From Mycoavidus cysteinexigens_B (GTDB taxonomy: Bacteria > Pseudomonadota > Gammaproteobacteria > Burkholderiales > Burkholderiaceae), in assembly GCA_031963465.1 (NCBI GenBank), contig JASSUG010000006.1, forward strand, positions 1 to 64,000: a stretch of 64,000 bases of DNA, written 5' to 3'. The position numbers and the translations under genes are program-made. The notes beneath the pieces are model-generated. The model had not been told where the DNA came from. It saw nothing but the letters and a program-made list of their open reading frames with translations, and searched no databases. This document shows positions 10,201 to 19,024 of the stretch, one piece after another (positions within the stretch are counted from its first letter, which is position 1; each line of letters opens with the position of its first letter).

Positions 10201-11426
10201 CAGACAACCGGGGTTTGGCTTTCAACTTCTTTTTTAGCCGCCTTGATCGTGGTGGCAATCCCCATCACTTCAAGTTTATGGAAAATGAAGGGTTTAAAGA
10301 GCTCAAGCGCCATCAGCTTGGGTAAGCCACATTGGTGCAGTTTGAGGGTAGGTCCAACCACAATCACTGAACGACCGGAATAATCGACGCGCTTACCCAA
10401 CAGATTCTGGCGGAAACGCCCGCCCTTACCTTTGAGCATATCGGCAACCGATTTCAGTGGGCGCTTATTGGCCCCGGTCATCGCTTTACCGCGGCGGCCA
10501 TTGTCCAACAATGAATCAACCGACTCTTGCAACATCCGCTTTTCATTGCGCACAATAATCTCAGGCGCTTTGAGTTCAAGCAGGCGTTTCAGCCGGTTGT
10601 TACGATTAATCACGCGACGGTACAAATCATTCAAATCCGAAGTGGCAAAGCGTCCGCCATCGAGCGGCACCAGTGGCCGTAATTCAGGTGGCAAAACCGG
10701 CAAGACTTCGAAGATCATCCATTCAGGCTTGATGCCTGAACGTTGAAAAGCCTCTAATACTTTGAGACGCTTGGAAAATTTCTTTAACTTCGCCTCTGAG
10801 CCCGTGGTTTTCAATTCGCCGCGCAGCATTTCAGCTTGCGCATCAATGTCGATTGAACGCAATAGCTCACGCACGCCTTCCGCACCCATTTCGGCACGAA
10901 ACTCATCACCGTATTCTTCGACCTTGCTGTAATAATCTTCCTCGGTCATGATCTGCCCCCGCTTCAACGGAGTCATGCCAGCTTCAATCACCACATAGGC
11001 TTCAAAATAAAGTACCCGCTCAATATCGCGCAAGGTCATATCGAGCACCATGCCTAAACGCGATGGCAACGATTTCAAAAACCAGATATGCGCAACCGGC
11101 GAGGCAAGCTCAATATGCGCCATACGTTCACGACGTACTTTAGTCAGCGTAACTTCAACTCCGCATTTTTCGCAAATCACGCCGCGGTGTTTTAGGCGCT
11201 TATATTTGCCACACAGGCATTCATAATCTTTGATCGGGCCAAAAATCTTAGCGCAGAACAAACCATCGCGTTCCGGTTTAAAGGTGCGATAGTTAATCGT
11301 TTCAGGTTTTTTAACTTCACCAAACGACCAAGAACGGATTTTGTCTGGTGAGGCTAAGCCAATCTTAATGGCATCAAATACTTCATTTTGCTGAACTTGC
11401 TTGAATAGATCGAGCAAAGCTTTCAT
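7212..11426 (-). CDS. rpoC: DNA-directed RNA polymerase subunit beta'
   Basis: The catalytic clamp subunit of RNA polymerase, 1404 residues, a normal length. Visible hallmarks are the N-terminal zinc site (CLCGKYKRLKHRGVICEKC, about residues 70-88), the active-site motif NADFDGDQMAVH that binds the catalytic magnesium (about 458-469), the second zinc site CETRYGLCAQCYGRDLGRG, and a trigger-loop region with GEPGTQLTMRTFH. The start follows a GGAG Shine-Dalgarno. It lies 21 bases after rpoB and is clearly co-transcribed with it, ending at a strong terminator. Nothing in the sequence looks damaged. Confidence 0.98.
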   Translation of the reverse strand: MKALLDLFKQVQQNEVFDAIKIGLASPDKIRSWSFGEVKKPETINYRTFKPERDGLFCAKIFGPIKDYECLCGKYKRLKHRGVICEKCGVEVTLTKVRRERMAHIELASPVAHIWFLKSLPSRLGMVLDMTLRDIERVLYFEAYVVIEAGMTPLKRGQIMTEEDYYSKVEEYGDEFRAEMGAEGVRELLRSIDIDAQAEMLRGELKTTGSEAKLKKFSKRLKVLEAFQRSGIKPEWMIFEVLPVLPPELRPLVPLDGGRFATSDLNDLYRRVINRNNRLKRLLELKAPEIIVRNEKRMLQESVDSLLDNGRRGKAMTGANKRPLKSVADMLKGKGGRFRQNLLGKRVDYSGRSVIVVGPTLKLHQCGLPKLMALELFKPFIFHKLEVMGIATTIKAAKKEVESQTPVVWDILEEVIREHPVMLNRAPTLHRLGIQAFEPVLIEGKAIQLHPLVCAAFNADFDGDQMAVHVPLSLEAQLEARTLMLASNNILFPANGEPSIVPSQDIVLGLYYATREHVNGKGEGLTFINVSEAILAYENKQVDLNASVHVRIVEQVANPHAAPGAPKLVPALTLYKTTVGRAILSEILPPGLPFSAMNKPLKKKEISRLINLSFRCCGLRETVIFADQLMQQGFKLATRAGISICVDDMLVPPQKEKIVNDAAQKVKEYDRQYMSGLVTSQERYNNVVDIWSATSEAVGKAMMEQLSTENVIDRDGKTVRQESFNSIYMMADSGARGSAVQIRQLAGMRGLMAKPDGSIIETPITANFREGLNVLQYFISTHGARKGLADTALKTANSGYLTRRLVDVTQDLVVVEDDCGTSNGVAMKALVEGGEVVEALRDRILGRVAVADVVNPETQETVYETGTLLDEMAVEEIERLGIDEVRVRTPLDCETRYGLCAQCYGRDLGRGVLVNTGEAVGVIAAQSIGEPGTQLTMRTFHIGGAASRAAIASSVEAKSNGTVRFTAAMRYVMNAKGEAIAISRSGEVIITDDHGRERERHKVPYGATLLQTDGTQIKAGTQLATWDPLTRPIVAEYGGVAKFENVEEGVTVARQIDDVTGLSTLVVIDPKRRGSQAAKSVRPQVKLLDAKGAEVKIPGTDHAVMIGFQVGALITVKDGQMVKVGEVLARIPTESQKTRDITGGLPRVAELFEARSPKDAGILAEVTGTVSFGKDTKGKQRLVITDLDGNQNEFLIPKDKQVLVHDGQVVNKGEMIVDGPADPHDILRLQGVEALARYIVNEVQDVYRLQGVKINDKHIEVIVRQMLRRVQITDAGDTRFIPGEQVERSDMLNENDQMNADDKRPANYDNILLGITKASLSTDSFISAASFQETTRVLTEAAIMGKRDDLSGLKENVIIGRLIPAGTGLAFHKARKNKEASDRKRFDQIAEAESETFGFGPPVV

Positions 11427-11447
11427 GGCTTTTCTCCGTAAGTCGGC

Positions 11448-14400
11448 TTAATTCCGGTCAAGATCAATGTCAATACCGAGCGAGCGAATTTCTTTCACTA
11501 GCACGTTGAATGATTCGGGCATACCTGCATCAATGACATGTTCGCCCTTGACCAGGTTTTCATAAATCTTCGTGCGGCCTGCCACGTCATCTGATTTCAC
11601 AGTCAACATTTCTTGCAACACATACGCTGCGCCATAGGCCTCAAGCGCCCACACCTCCATTTCACCGAAACGCTGACCACCAAACTGGGCTTTACCACCG
11701 AGCGGCTGTTGCGTGACCAGTGAATAAGGGCCGGTTGAGCGAGCATGCATTTTGTCATCGACCAAATGGTGCAATTTCAACATATGCATGTAGCCTACGG
11801 TGACTGGGCGATCAAACGCATCACCTGTGCGCCCATCATATAATGTGACTTGATTTTTTGACTTGGTCATCCCCAATTGCTTCGCAATATGATCCGGCCA
11901 AGCCAGTTCAAGTGCTCGTGCAATTTCGTCTTCGGTGGCGCCATCAAAAACAGGAGTCGCAAACGGTACCCCTTCTTTCAGATTAGAAGCCAGTTCTAGC
12001 ACCTCTTTATCACTGAGCTCATCTAACGCTTCACGGCGGCCACTTTCATTGTAGATGGTGCTCAAGAACTCACGCAGCTCGGTCGCTTTGGCTTGTGCGC
12101 GCAGCATATCGCCGATGCGATGCCCCAATCCTTTCGCGGCCCAGCCAAGGTGGGTCTCAAGAATCTGACCAACGTTCATCCGTGATGGCACACCTAATGG
12201 GTTCAAAACGATATCGGCAGGGGTCCCATCTGCCATATACGGCATATCTTCGACCGGCACAATCTTCGACACCACACCTTTGTTACCGTGGCGACCAGCC
12301 ATTTTGTCACCAGGCTGCAAGCGACGCTTGACCGCAAGATAGACTTTGACCATTTTTAGCACGCCTGGCGGCAATTCATCACCCTGCGTCAGCTTTTTGC
12401 GCTTCTCTTCAAAGGCCAGATCAAACTGATGGCGTTTTTGCGCAATCGATTCTTTAATCGCTTCAAGCTGTGCAGCTGCCTCTTCGTCCGCTAGACGCAA
12501 ATCAAACCAGTGGTAGTGATCCAGCTCAGCTAGATAATCAGCGGTGATTTTTGCGCCTTTGGCAAGCTTTTTAGGACCCCCATTGACAACCCGGCCAACC
12601 AGCATTTTTTCTAAGCGCTGAAATGCATCTCCCTCAACAATGCGCAACTGGTCATTGAGATCGAGGCGATAGCGCTTAAGTTCATCATCAATAATTTGCT
12701 GCGCACGCTTGTCACGCTCAATACCTTCACGCGTGAACACTTGCACGTCAATCACCGTGCCGCTCATGCCCGAAGGTACACGCAGCGATGTATCTTTTAC
12801 ATCAGAAGCTTTCTCGCCAAAAATCGCGCGCAGTAGTTTTTCTTCCGGCGTGAGTTGAGTTTCACCCTTTGGCGTGACTTTACCCACGAGGACATCGCCT
12901 GCTTCAACTTCAGCACCGATATAAATAATCCCCGAGTCATCCAGTCGACCCAACTGCGATTCAGCTAAGTTAGAGATATCACAGGTGATTTCTTCTGAGC
13001 CCAGCTTAGTATCGCGCGCCACCACATTCAACTCTTCGATATGAATTGAGGTATAGCGATCATCAGCGACAACTTTCTCAGAAATCAAAATCGAATCTTC
13101 AAAGTTGTAGCCATTCCAAGGCATGAAGGCAACCAACATATTCTGCCCGAGCGCAAGTTCGCCAATATCTGTCGAAGCGCCATCAGCCAGTACATCCCCC
13201 CGCACGATCCGGTCGCCCACCTTCACAATCGGACGCTGATTGATATTCGTGTTTTGGTTTGAGCGCGTGTATTTGATGAGGTTATAAATATCCACCCCAG
13301 TATCGCCTGCCACCGCCTCATCATCATTGACCCGAATCACAATCCGGCCGGCGTCAACGTAATCAACCTCACCACCACGGAACGCTTGTACGGTGGTCCC
13401 AGAATCCACTGCCACGGTCCGTTCAATACCCGTACCAACGACGGCTTTTTCAGGACGTAGACAAGGTACCGCCTGCCGCTGCATGTTCGATCCCATCAAC
13501 GCGCGGTTAGCATCATCGTGCTCGAGAAATGGAATCAATGAAGCCGCCACCGAGACAATCTGAGATGGCGCAACATCCATATATTGCACGCGATCTGGGG
13601 TTACCATCAGCGTTTCACCCGCTTCACGCGCAGAGACCAACTCATCCGTGAGCGTGCCGTCACCGGATACCGCTGCGTTTGCTTGCGCAATCACGTAACG
13701 GCCTTCTTCAATCGCAGATAGATAATCGATTTTGTTACTTACTTTGCCCTCGTCAACCTTACGATAGGGCGTTTCTAGAAACCCATATTCGTTAAGGTGA
13801 GCATACAAGGCGAGCGAATTAATCAGACCAATATTAGGTCCTTCTGGCGTTTCAATTGGACACACGCGGCCATAATGCGTTGGATGCACATCGCGCACCT
13901 CAAAGCCGGCGCGCTCGCGTGTCAAACCACCTGGTCCAAGCGCCGAGACGCGACGCTTGTGCGTGATTTCGGACAATGGGTTGGTTTGGTCCATAAACTG
14001 CGACAGCTGCGATGAGCCAAAAAACTCACGAATGGCCGACGAAATCGGCTTCGAGTTAATCAGATCATGGGGCATCAGATTTTCACTTTCTGCCTGTCCC
14101 AACCTTTCTTTAACCGCGCGCTCGACCCGCACTAAGCCTGTGCGGAATTGATTCTCAGCGAGTTCACCGACACAACGCACGCGGCGATTACCAAGGTGAT
14201 CGATATCGTCAACTTCGCCTTTACCATTGCGTAATTCGACAAGAATTTGAATCGTGGCAAGAATGTCAGCGTTATCCAGCGTCATTTGGCCCGTGATCTC
14301 TTCACGGCCCACACGACGATTAAACTTCATGCGACCTACTTTCGACAGGTCGTAAGTATCTTCACTGTAGAAAAGCCTGTTAAACAACGCTTCAACGGAT

Positions 14401-15554
14401 TCTTCAGTCGGTGGCTCACCCGGACGCATCATCCGGTAGATCGCAATACGCGCGGCGGTTTGATCGATGGTTTCGTCAATCCGCAGCGTTTGCGAAATAT
14501 AAGGACCCTGGTCAAGATCATTCGTGTATAACGTTTGAATCTCTTTGATTTCCGCTTCCCGCAATCTCGCGAGCAGGCCGTCGGTGATTTCTTCATTGGC
14601 TTCGGCCAACACTTCACCGGTTTGGGCATCCACTACGCTTTTAGCAAGCACTCGGCCCAGGAGATAATCTTCCGGCACTGAGATGGTTTGGGTCTTGGCA
14701 TTTTCAAGGTCACGGATATGCTTGGCATTGACCCGTTTCTCTTTTTGCACGATGACTTTGCCATCTCGATCAAGAATGTCAAAGCGCGCGACTTCTCCGC
14801 GCAGCCTTTCAGGGACAAATTTAATCTGCGCGCCTTCATCCATCAACGTACATTGGTCAAACATAAAGAAACGCTCAAGGATTTCTTCAGCATTTAAACC
14901 AATTGCTTTGAGGAGGATGGTCACCGGCATTTTGCGGCGGCGATCTACCCGGAAATATAAATTGTCTTTTGGATCAAATTCAAAATCTAGCCATGAACCA
15001 CGGTAGGGAATAATCCGCGCAGAAAAAAGCAATTTGCCAGAGCTATGCGTCTTACCTTTATCATGCTCGAAAAAAACCCCTGGCGAGCGATGCAACTGCG
15101 ACACAATAACCCGCTCTGTGCCATTGATAACAAAAGAGCCGGTCGGTGTCATCAGCGGCATTTCGCCCATGTACACTTCCTGCTCCTTCACCTCTTTGAT
15201 CACTGGCTTACTTGGCGACTCTTTGTCTAACAGCACCAAACGCACCTTAGCGCGTAGTGCCGAGCAAAAAGTCAAACCGCGTTGTTGGCATTCTTTAACA
15301 TCGAAGGCCGGCGACGACAAACTATAGCTGACAAATTCAAGACGGGCGAAACCATTGTGCGACACAATCGGAAAAACGGACATAAATGCCGCTTGCAAAC
15401 CCTCAGGGTTGCGTTTTCCGGACGCAATATCCGCTTGCAAAAAGTCACTAAAGGACTCAAGTTGCGTAGATAATAAAAATGGAATCTGGTGAACATTCAA
15501 GCGCTTCGCAAAATTTTTCCGAATACGCTTTTTCTCGGTGAAAGAATATTGCAT
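11448..15554 (-). CDS. rpoB: DNA-directed RNA polymerase subunit beta
   Basis: The beta subunit of RNA polymerase, 1368 residues. The rifampicin-binding cluster reads SSQLSQFMDQTNPLSEITHK then RRVSALGPGG, carrying the wild-type Asp, His and Ser at the usual resistance positions, so no rifampicin-resistance substitution is seen. Other family landmarks are RPIETP-like VCPIETPEGPNIGLI, GYNFEDSI and KMAGRHGNKG. The gene follows rplL after a 312-base gap that holds two RNA hairpins, and it precedes rpoC. Confidence 0.98.
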   Translation of the reverse strand: MQYSFTEKKRIRKNFAKRLNVHQIPFLLSTQLESFSDFLQADIASGKRNPEGLQAAFMSVFPIVSHNGFARLEFVSYSLSSPAFDVKECQQRGLTFCSALRAKVRLVLLDKESPSKPVIKEVKEQEVYMGEMPLMTPTGSFVINGTERVIVSQLHRSPGVFFEHDKGKTHSSGKLLFSARIIPYRGSWLDFEFDPKDNLYFRVDRRRKMPVTILLKAIGLNAEEILERFFMFDQCTLMDEGAQIKFVPERLRGEVARFDILDRDGKVIVQKEKRVNAKHIRDLENAKTQTISVPEDYLLGRVLAKSVVDAQTGEVLAEANEEITDGLLARLREAEIKEIQTLYTNDLDQGPYISQTLRIDETIDQTAARIAIYRMMRPGEPPTEESVEALFNRLFYSEDTYDLSKVGRMKFNRRVGREEITGQMTLDNADILATIQILVELRNGKGEVDDIDHLGNRRVRCVGELAENQFRTGLVRVERAVKERLGQAESENLMPHDLINSKPISSAIREFFGSSQLSQFMDQTNPLSEITHKRRVSALGPGGLTRERAGFEVRDVHPTHYGRVCPIETPEGPNIGLINSLALYAHLNEYGFLETPYRKVDEGKVSNKIDYLSAIEEGRYVIAQANAAVSGDGTLTDELVSAREAGETLMVTPDRVQYMDVAPSQIVSVAASLIPFLEHDDANRALMGSNMQRQAVPCLRPEKAVVGTGIERTVAVDSGTTVQAFRGGEVDYVDAGRIVIRVNDDEAVAGDTGVDIYNLIKYTRSNQNTNINQRPIVKVGDRIVRGDVLADGASTDIGELALGQNMLVAFMPWNGYNFEDSILISEKVVADDRYTSIHIEELNVVARDTKLGSEEITCDISNLAESQLGRLDDSGIIYIGAEVEAGDVLVGKVTPKGETQLTPEEKLLRAIFGEKASDVKDTSLRVPSGMSGTVIDVQVFTREGIERDKRAQQIIDDELKRYRLDLNDQLRIVEGDAFQRLEKMLVGRVVNGGPKKLAKGAKITADYLAELDHYHWFDLRLADEEAAAQLEAIKESIAQKRHQFDLAFEEKRKKLTQGDELPPGVLKMVKVYLAVKRRLQPGDKMAGRHGNKGVVSKIVPVEDMPYMADGTPADIVLNPLGVPSRMNVGQILETHLGWAAKGLGHRIGDMLRAQAKATELREFLSTIYNESGRREALDELSDKEVLELASNLKEGVPFATPVFDGATEDEIARALELAWPDHIAKQLGMTKSKNQVTLYDGRTGDAFDRPVTVGYMHMLKLHHLVDDKMHARSTGPYSLVTQQPLGGKAQFGGQRFGEMEVWALEAYGAAYVLQEMLTVKSDDVAGRTKIYENLVKGEHVIDAGMPESFNVLVKEIRSLGIDIDLDRN

Positions 15555-15774
15555 ATGATACGATCCGCTATCAAGACAGCCAACAAATGAACGAAATAAT
15601 CGCTTGGTGGTTGGCCACTACCAACCGCTGGCTGACGGCAACGAAGGACTCATCCGTTGCCCGACCAAACTTACTCTTTACTGCAATTTCTAGCTTAAAA
15701 ATTAAAGAAAAATACCGTGTTTGAATGTATCCACGTTACTTTAATTTAATTTCTCAGAAATGCTTACCACGGAC

Positions 15775-15803
15775 AAAAAGGCCGGCAGAATAAACTGCCA
15801 GCC
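15775..15803 (-). terminator. Attenuator-like hairpin between rplL and rpoB
   Basis: On the minus strand, GGCTGGCAG (15803-15795) pairs with CTGCCGGCC (15788-15780) across a 6-base loop with one G-U pair. Five T follow at 15779-15775. It has the form of an intrinsic terminator but lies inside the ribosomal-protein/polymerase operon, where partial termination lowers rpoBC expression relative to rplJL in other bacteria. Confidence 0.7.
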
Positions 15804-15817
15804 TTCATGCGATTCTT

Positions 15818-15861
15818 AGTAGTGCTTTCCGCTCATATCAGCAATCGCAGAAAGCACCACT
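15818..15861 (-). promoter_or_regulatory. Long hairpin downstream of rplL, possible RNase processing site
   Basis: Arms of about 12 bases (15818-15830 and 15850-15861; AGTGGTGCTTTC pairs with GAAAGCACTACT with one mismatch) enclose a roughly 19-base loop directly after the rplL stop. In enterobacteria this spacer holds an RNase III cleavage site; that role here is an inference from position. The rest of the 15555-15866 spacer shows no gene. Confidence 0.5.
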
Positions 15862-15866
15862 CTACA

Positions 15867-16241
15867 TTACTTGACTTCAGCCTTAGCACCAGCCGCTTCG
15901 AGCTTCTGCTTGGCTTCTTCAGCTTGCGCTTTAGCCACGTTTTCTTTCACCGGCTTAGGTGCGCCATCGACTAGATCTTTAGCTTCTTTCAAGCCTAAAC
16001 CAGTGATTTCACGCACCGCTTTAATGACGGAAACTTTATTGCTGCCGACTTCGGTTAGCGTAACTGTAAACTCAGTTTGCTCTTCCGCAGCAGCGGCTGC
16101 ACCGCCACCCGCTGGGCCACCGACTGCCAATGCGGCAGCAGATACGCCAAACTTTTCTTCAAATGCCTTAACCAGCTCATTCAACTCTAAAACAGACATC
16201 GCGCCAACGGCTTCGAGAATGTCTTCTTGTACTATTGCCAT
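15867..16241 (-). CDS. rplL: 50S ribosomal protein L7/L12
   Basis: The stalk protein that recruits translation factors to the ribosome, 124 residues. It has the N-terminal dimerisation helix (ILEAVGAMSVLELNELVKAF), an Ala/Gly-rich hinge (AVGGPAGGGAAAAAEEQ) and the conserved C-terminal factor-binding domain with KTEFTV-like TEFTVTLTEVGSNKVSVIK and GLKEAKDLVDGAPKPVKE. AGGAG lies upstream of the ATG. It follows rplJ in the standard L10-L12 operon, where multiple copies of the protein bind L10. Confidence 0.98.
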   Translation of the reverse strand: MAIVQEDILEAVGAMSVLELNELVKAFEEKFGVSAAALAVGGPAGGGAAAAAEEQTEFTVTLTEVGSNKVSVIKAVREITGLGLKEAKDLVDGAPKPVKENVAKAQAEEAKQKLEAAGAKAEVK

Positions 16242-16298
16242 TTAAAAACTCCTAAATTGAAATCAGCTTCAGCTACTTAGCTTATATAGTGGTCGGAC

Positions 16299-16808
16299 TC
16301 AGGCTGGTTCGCCTTGAGGTTCACCTTGCTTTTGCTGGCTTAATGCAGCCAGTGCACGTGCAAAACCGGAAATCGGCGCTTGCATCACACCCAACAGCTT
16401 AGCGAGTAGCTCATCACGGCTTGGAATGCTAGCTAATGCTTGCACCGCCGCTTTGTCCATCAGCTTACCTTCGTAGACACCCGATCGAATCACCAGTTTA
16501 TCGTTGCTTTTAGCAAAGTCATGAATGACCTTTGCCGCAGAAATAGGATCATCAGAAATACCGTAGATCAACGGACCAGTCATCTGTTCGGTCAACGAGG
16601 CAAATGGCGTATCCGCAACGGCGCGACGCACCAGCGTATTTTTTAAGACACGCAGATACACCTTTTGCTCACGTGCTTTCGCGCGTAACCGGGTGAGATC
16701 ACCTACCGCAATTCCACGATATTCAGCCAGGACCATCGTCTGAGCTTGCGCAACTTTCGCTGCGACCTCAGCTACGACCGCCTGCTTATCTTCTTTATTA
16801 AGTGGCAC
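16299..16808 (-). CDS. rplJ: 50S ribosomal protein L10
   Basis: The base of the L7/L12 stalk, 169 residues, starting MPLNKEDKQAVVAEVAAKVA and containing the family segment MVLAEYRGIAVGDLTRLRAK. The start codon is GTG, preceded by GGAG. The long C-terminal helix that binds L12 dimers ends in a Gln/Gly-rich tail. In its family L10, alone or with L12, represses its own operon by binding the leader RNA upstream; a matching leader is annotated separately. Confidence 0.97.
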   Translation of the reverse strand: MPLNKEDKQAVVAEVAAKVAQAQTMVLAEYRGIAVGDLTRLRAKAREQKVYLRVLKNTLVRRAVADTPFASLTEQMTGPLIYGISDDPISAAKVIHDFAKSNDKLVIRSGVYEGKLMDKAAVQALASIPSRDELLAKLLGVMQAPISGFARALAALSQQKQGEPQGEPA

Positions 16809-16819
16809 GGTTTAAACTC

Positions 16820-17000
16820 CAAATTGAATGCACAATACCTAAAATATTGCGCACCACGTTAAATCGGCGTCCGAGGTTAAGCTTTAATGCCACCGGTTTC
16901 AATATTCAGAAACTTTTTCGGGGTCGCCATCTGCGTTGGCTAAAAAATTAAGAACTTGCTTGACTACAACTTGTCCACCAACGGTCTTTGATAACCAGCA
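16820..17000 (-). promoter_or_regulatory. rplJ leader (L10-binding autoregulatory RNA), probable
   Basis: The 302-base gap between rplA and rplJ holds elements of the L10 leader. On the minus strand a CGTTGG arm (16983-16978) pairs at a distance with CCAACG (16939-16934), in the context GACCGTTGGTGG. A second hairpin just upstream of rplJ pairs GCGCAATA with TATTGTGC (about 16830-16852). The position before rplJ supports autoregulation by L10. The boundaries are estimates, and no covariance model was run. Confidence 0.55.
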
Positions 17001-17110
17001 CGATACTCATTACTTGCCGTACCGTGACTGCCCAAAGCCTAGATTACAGGATATTGCTTTGTATTGAATTAACCTTACGCAGCTCATAACCTGAGAAAAT
17101 TGTGTAACGC

Positions 17111-17806
17111 TTAAGCGGCTAACGTATTTTGATCAACCCGCACACCAACGCCCATCGTACTTGATAAAGCGATCTTACGCAGGTAAACCCCTTTGCTCGT
17201 TGCCGGTTTAGCTTTTTGCAACGCCTCGATTAGTGCAACCAGATTCGTCCGCAAGGCCACTGGTTCAAATGATGCACGGCCAATGGTGGCATGAATCAGA
17301 CCGGCTTTGTCGACGCGGAACTGAATTTGTCCAGCCTTCGCATTCTTGACTGCGGTCGCAACATCTGCTGTGACGGTACCAACCTTTGGATTCGGCATCA
17401 GGCCACGCGGACCCAAAATTGTCCCTAGTGCGCCAACGACACGCATTGTGTCTGGTGAAGCAATAACCACATCGAAATTAAGATTACCGGCTTTAATTTG
17501 CTCAGCGAGATCTTCCATGCCAACAATATCGGCGCCAGCAGCACGCGCTTGTTCGGCCTTTTCACCTTGTGCAAAAACAGCAACCCGCGTTACCTTACCG
17601 GTACCTGCTGGCAGCACAACCGAGCCACGTACAACTTGATCAGATTTTTTCGCATCAATACCTAACCGTACAGCAATATCGATGGACTCATCAAATTTAG
17701 CTGTCGCACAGGTTTTTACCAAATTAAGCGCTTCATCGACTGAATAGAGTTTTGCTCGGTCAACTTTGCCCGCTAATGAGCGTAGACGTTTTGAAAGCTT
17801 TGACAT
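17111..17806 (-). CDS. rplA: 50S ribosomal protein L1
   Basis: The L1-stalk protein that helps release deacylated tRNA, 231 residues. Recognisable by MSKLSKRLRSLAGKVDR, the RLGIDAKKSDQVVRGSVVLP block and GPRGLMPNPKVGTVT. Its ATG follows the rplK stop codon immediately and is preceded by AGAGGG, so the two are translated together. L1 represses the L11 operon in enterobacteria; a leader site was not clearly recognised here. Confidence 0.97.
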   Translation of the reverse strand: MSKLSKRLRSLAGKVDRAKLYSVDEALNLVKTCATAKFDESIDIAVRLGIDAKKSDQVVRGSVVLPAGTGKVTRVAVFAQGEKAEQARAAGADIVGMEDLAEQIKAGNLNFDVVIASPDTMRVVGALGTILGPRGLMPNPKVGTVTADVATAVKNAKAGQIQFRVDKAGLIHATIGRASFEPVALRTNLVALIEALQKAKPATSKGVYLRKIALSSTMGVGVRVDQNTLAA

Positions 17807-18238
17807 TTATAGACCCTCTACCGTAATGCCCATTGAGCGAGCGCTGCCTGCAATAGTCCTGACTGCGGCGGCCAAATCAGCAGCGGTGAGATCAGGCATT
17901 TTGGCCTTAGCAATTTCTTCAGCTTGTGCAAGCGTGATTTGCCCGACTTTGTCCGTATGCGGCTTCGGTGAACCTTTATCCACTTTAGCTGCTTTTTTGA
18001 TCAAGACAGTCGCTGGCGGCGTTTTCAGAACAAAAGTGAAACTCTTGTCAGCAAAAGCGGTGATCACCACCGGCACCGGCAAACCTGGCTCCATGCCCTG
18101 AGTTTGCGCGTTAAACGCCTTGCAAAACTCCATGATGTTTAAGCCACGCTGACCCAAAGCTGGGCCGACCGGTGGCGATGGATTGGCTTTACCTGCAGGA
18201 ATCTGCAATTTAATAAAGCCGATGATTTTTTTTGCCAT
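17807..18238 (-). CDS. rplK: 50S ribosomal protein L11
   Basis: The L11 protein of the GTPase-associated centre, starting MAKKIIGFIKLQIPAGKANP and containing PPVGPALGQRGLNIMEFCKAFN, the thiostrepton-region signature. A longer frame adds ten residues from an ATG at 18268, but the MAKK start is the family start and has GAGG at a good distance. The length of 143 residues is normal. It lies between nusG and rplA. Confidence 0.97.
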   Translation of the reverse strand: MAKKIIGFIKLQIPAGKANPSPPVGPALGQRGLNIMEFCKAFNAQTQGMEPGLPVPVVITAFADKSFTFVLKTPPATVLIKKAAKVDKGSPKPHTDKVGQITLAQAEEIAKAKMPDLTAADLAAAVRTIAGSARSMGITVEGL

Positions 18239-18359
18239 TTTAAAACCTCGGTTAAACTTAAAAATCACTCACGATGCTATGCCGCAGCACGTGTCATCGA
18301 TCTTGCAATTTTTAAGCTGAACGCAGAGCGTTCGGTGAGTGGTAGCGCATCTTCGATTA

Positions 18360-18379
18360 GGGTAATACTTAATTTACCC
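18360..18379 (-). promoter_or_regulatory. Small hairpin between nusG and rplK
   Basis: GGGTAA (18360-18365) and TTACCC (18374-18379) flank an 8-base AT-rich loop. No T-run follows on the minus strand, so it is not a canonical terminator. It sits in the leader of the rplKA genes and could take part in their regulation. Confidence 0.35.
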
Positions 18380-18410
18380 TCTCTCAGTGCTCCTCTTCAG
18401 TCATTAAGCG

Positions 18411-18464
18411 GACTGTACGCAAAAACAATTACAAACAATTACGACTGTACGCAGAAACAATTAC
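18411..18464. repeat. Tandem duplication at the 3' end of nusG
   Basis: A 22-bp element occurs at 18411-18432 and again at 18443-18464 with one mismatch (shared core GACTGTACGC...AACAATTAC), period 32 bp. The second copy overlaps the nusG stop codon (18461-18463), so the other copy looks like a duplicated gene end. Confidence 0.85.
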
Positions 18465-19021
18465 ACCTTCTCAACTTGTCCAAATTCAAGCTCAACCGGT
18501 GTCGCTCGTCCAAAGATCGTGACCGACACTCGGAGACGAGATTTTTCGTAGTTGACTTCTTCAATGCTGCCATTGAAATCAGTAAATGGACCATCCTTGA
18601 TCCGCACCAACTCGCCCACCTCGAACAGCGTTTTCGGCCGAGGCTTCTCAACGCCTTCTTGCATTTGCGACATGATTTTGTCAACTTCAAGCTGCGAGAT
18701 TGGGCTTGGACGATTGCGCACGCCTCCTACAAAACCGGTCACCTTCGCTGTATTTTTTACGAGATGCCAGGTTTCATCGGTCATGTCCATTTCAACTAGC
18801 ACATACCCCGGAAAGAAACGCCGTTCAGTGACGGTTTTTTGGCCGCCACGAATTTCAATAACCTCTTCAGTCGGCACCAGGATCTGGCCGAACTTGTCCT
18901 GCATGCCTGCGCGGTCAATACGTTCTTGTAATGCACGTTGCACGCTTTTTTCCATCCCGGAATAAGCGTGCACAACATACCAACGTTTACTGCTAGCAGG
19001 AGTTACCGCGGTATCGCTCAT
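18461..19021 (-). CDS. nusG: Transcription termination/antitermination factor NusG
   Basis: A 186-residue NusG. The N-terminal NGN domain that binds the polymerase clamp begins KRWYVVHAYSGMEKSVQRAL and includes FFPGYVLVEMDM. A C-terminal KOW domain (VGELVRIKDGPFTDFNGSIEEV) contacts Rho or ribosomal protein S10. It lies 3 bases downstream of secE, the standard secE-nusG pair, and upstream of rplK. Confidence 0.98.
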   Translation of the reverse strand: MSDTAVTPASSKRWYVVHAYSGMEKSVQRALQERIDRAGMQDKFGQILVPTEEVIEIRGGQKTVTERRFFPGYVLVEMDMTDETWHLVKNTAKVTGFVGGVRNRPSPISQLEVDKIMSQMQEGVEKPRPKTLFEVGELVRIKDGPFTDFNGSIEEVNYEKSRLRVSVTIFGRATPVELEFGQVEKV

Positions 19022-19024
19022 ATA

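Noticed and set aside
13900..14060. Rifampicin-resistance substitution in rpoB
   Set aside because: The cluster reads FMDQTNPLSEITHKRRVSAL, with wild-type residues at the main resistance positions.
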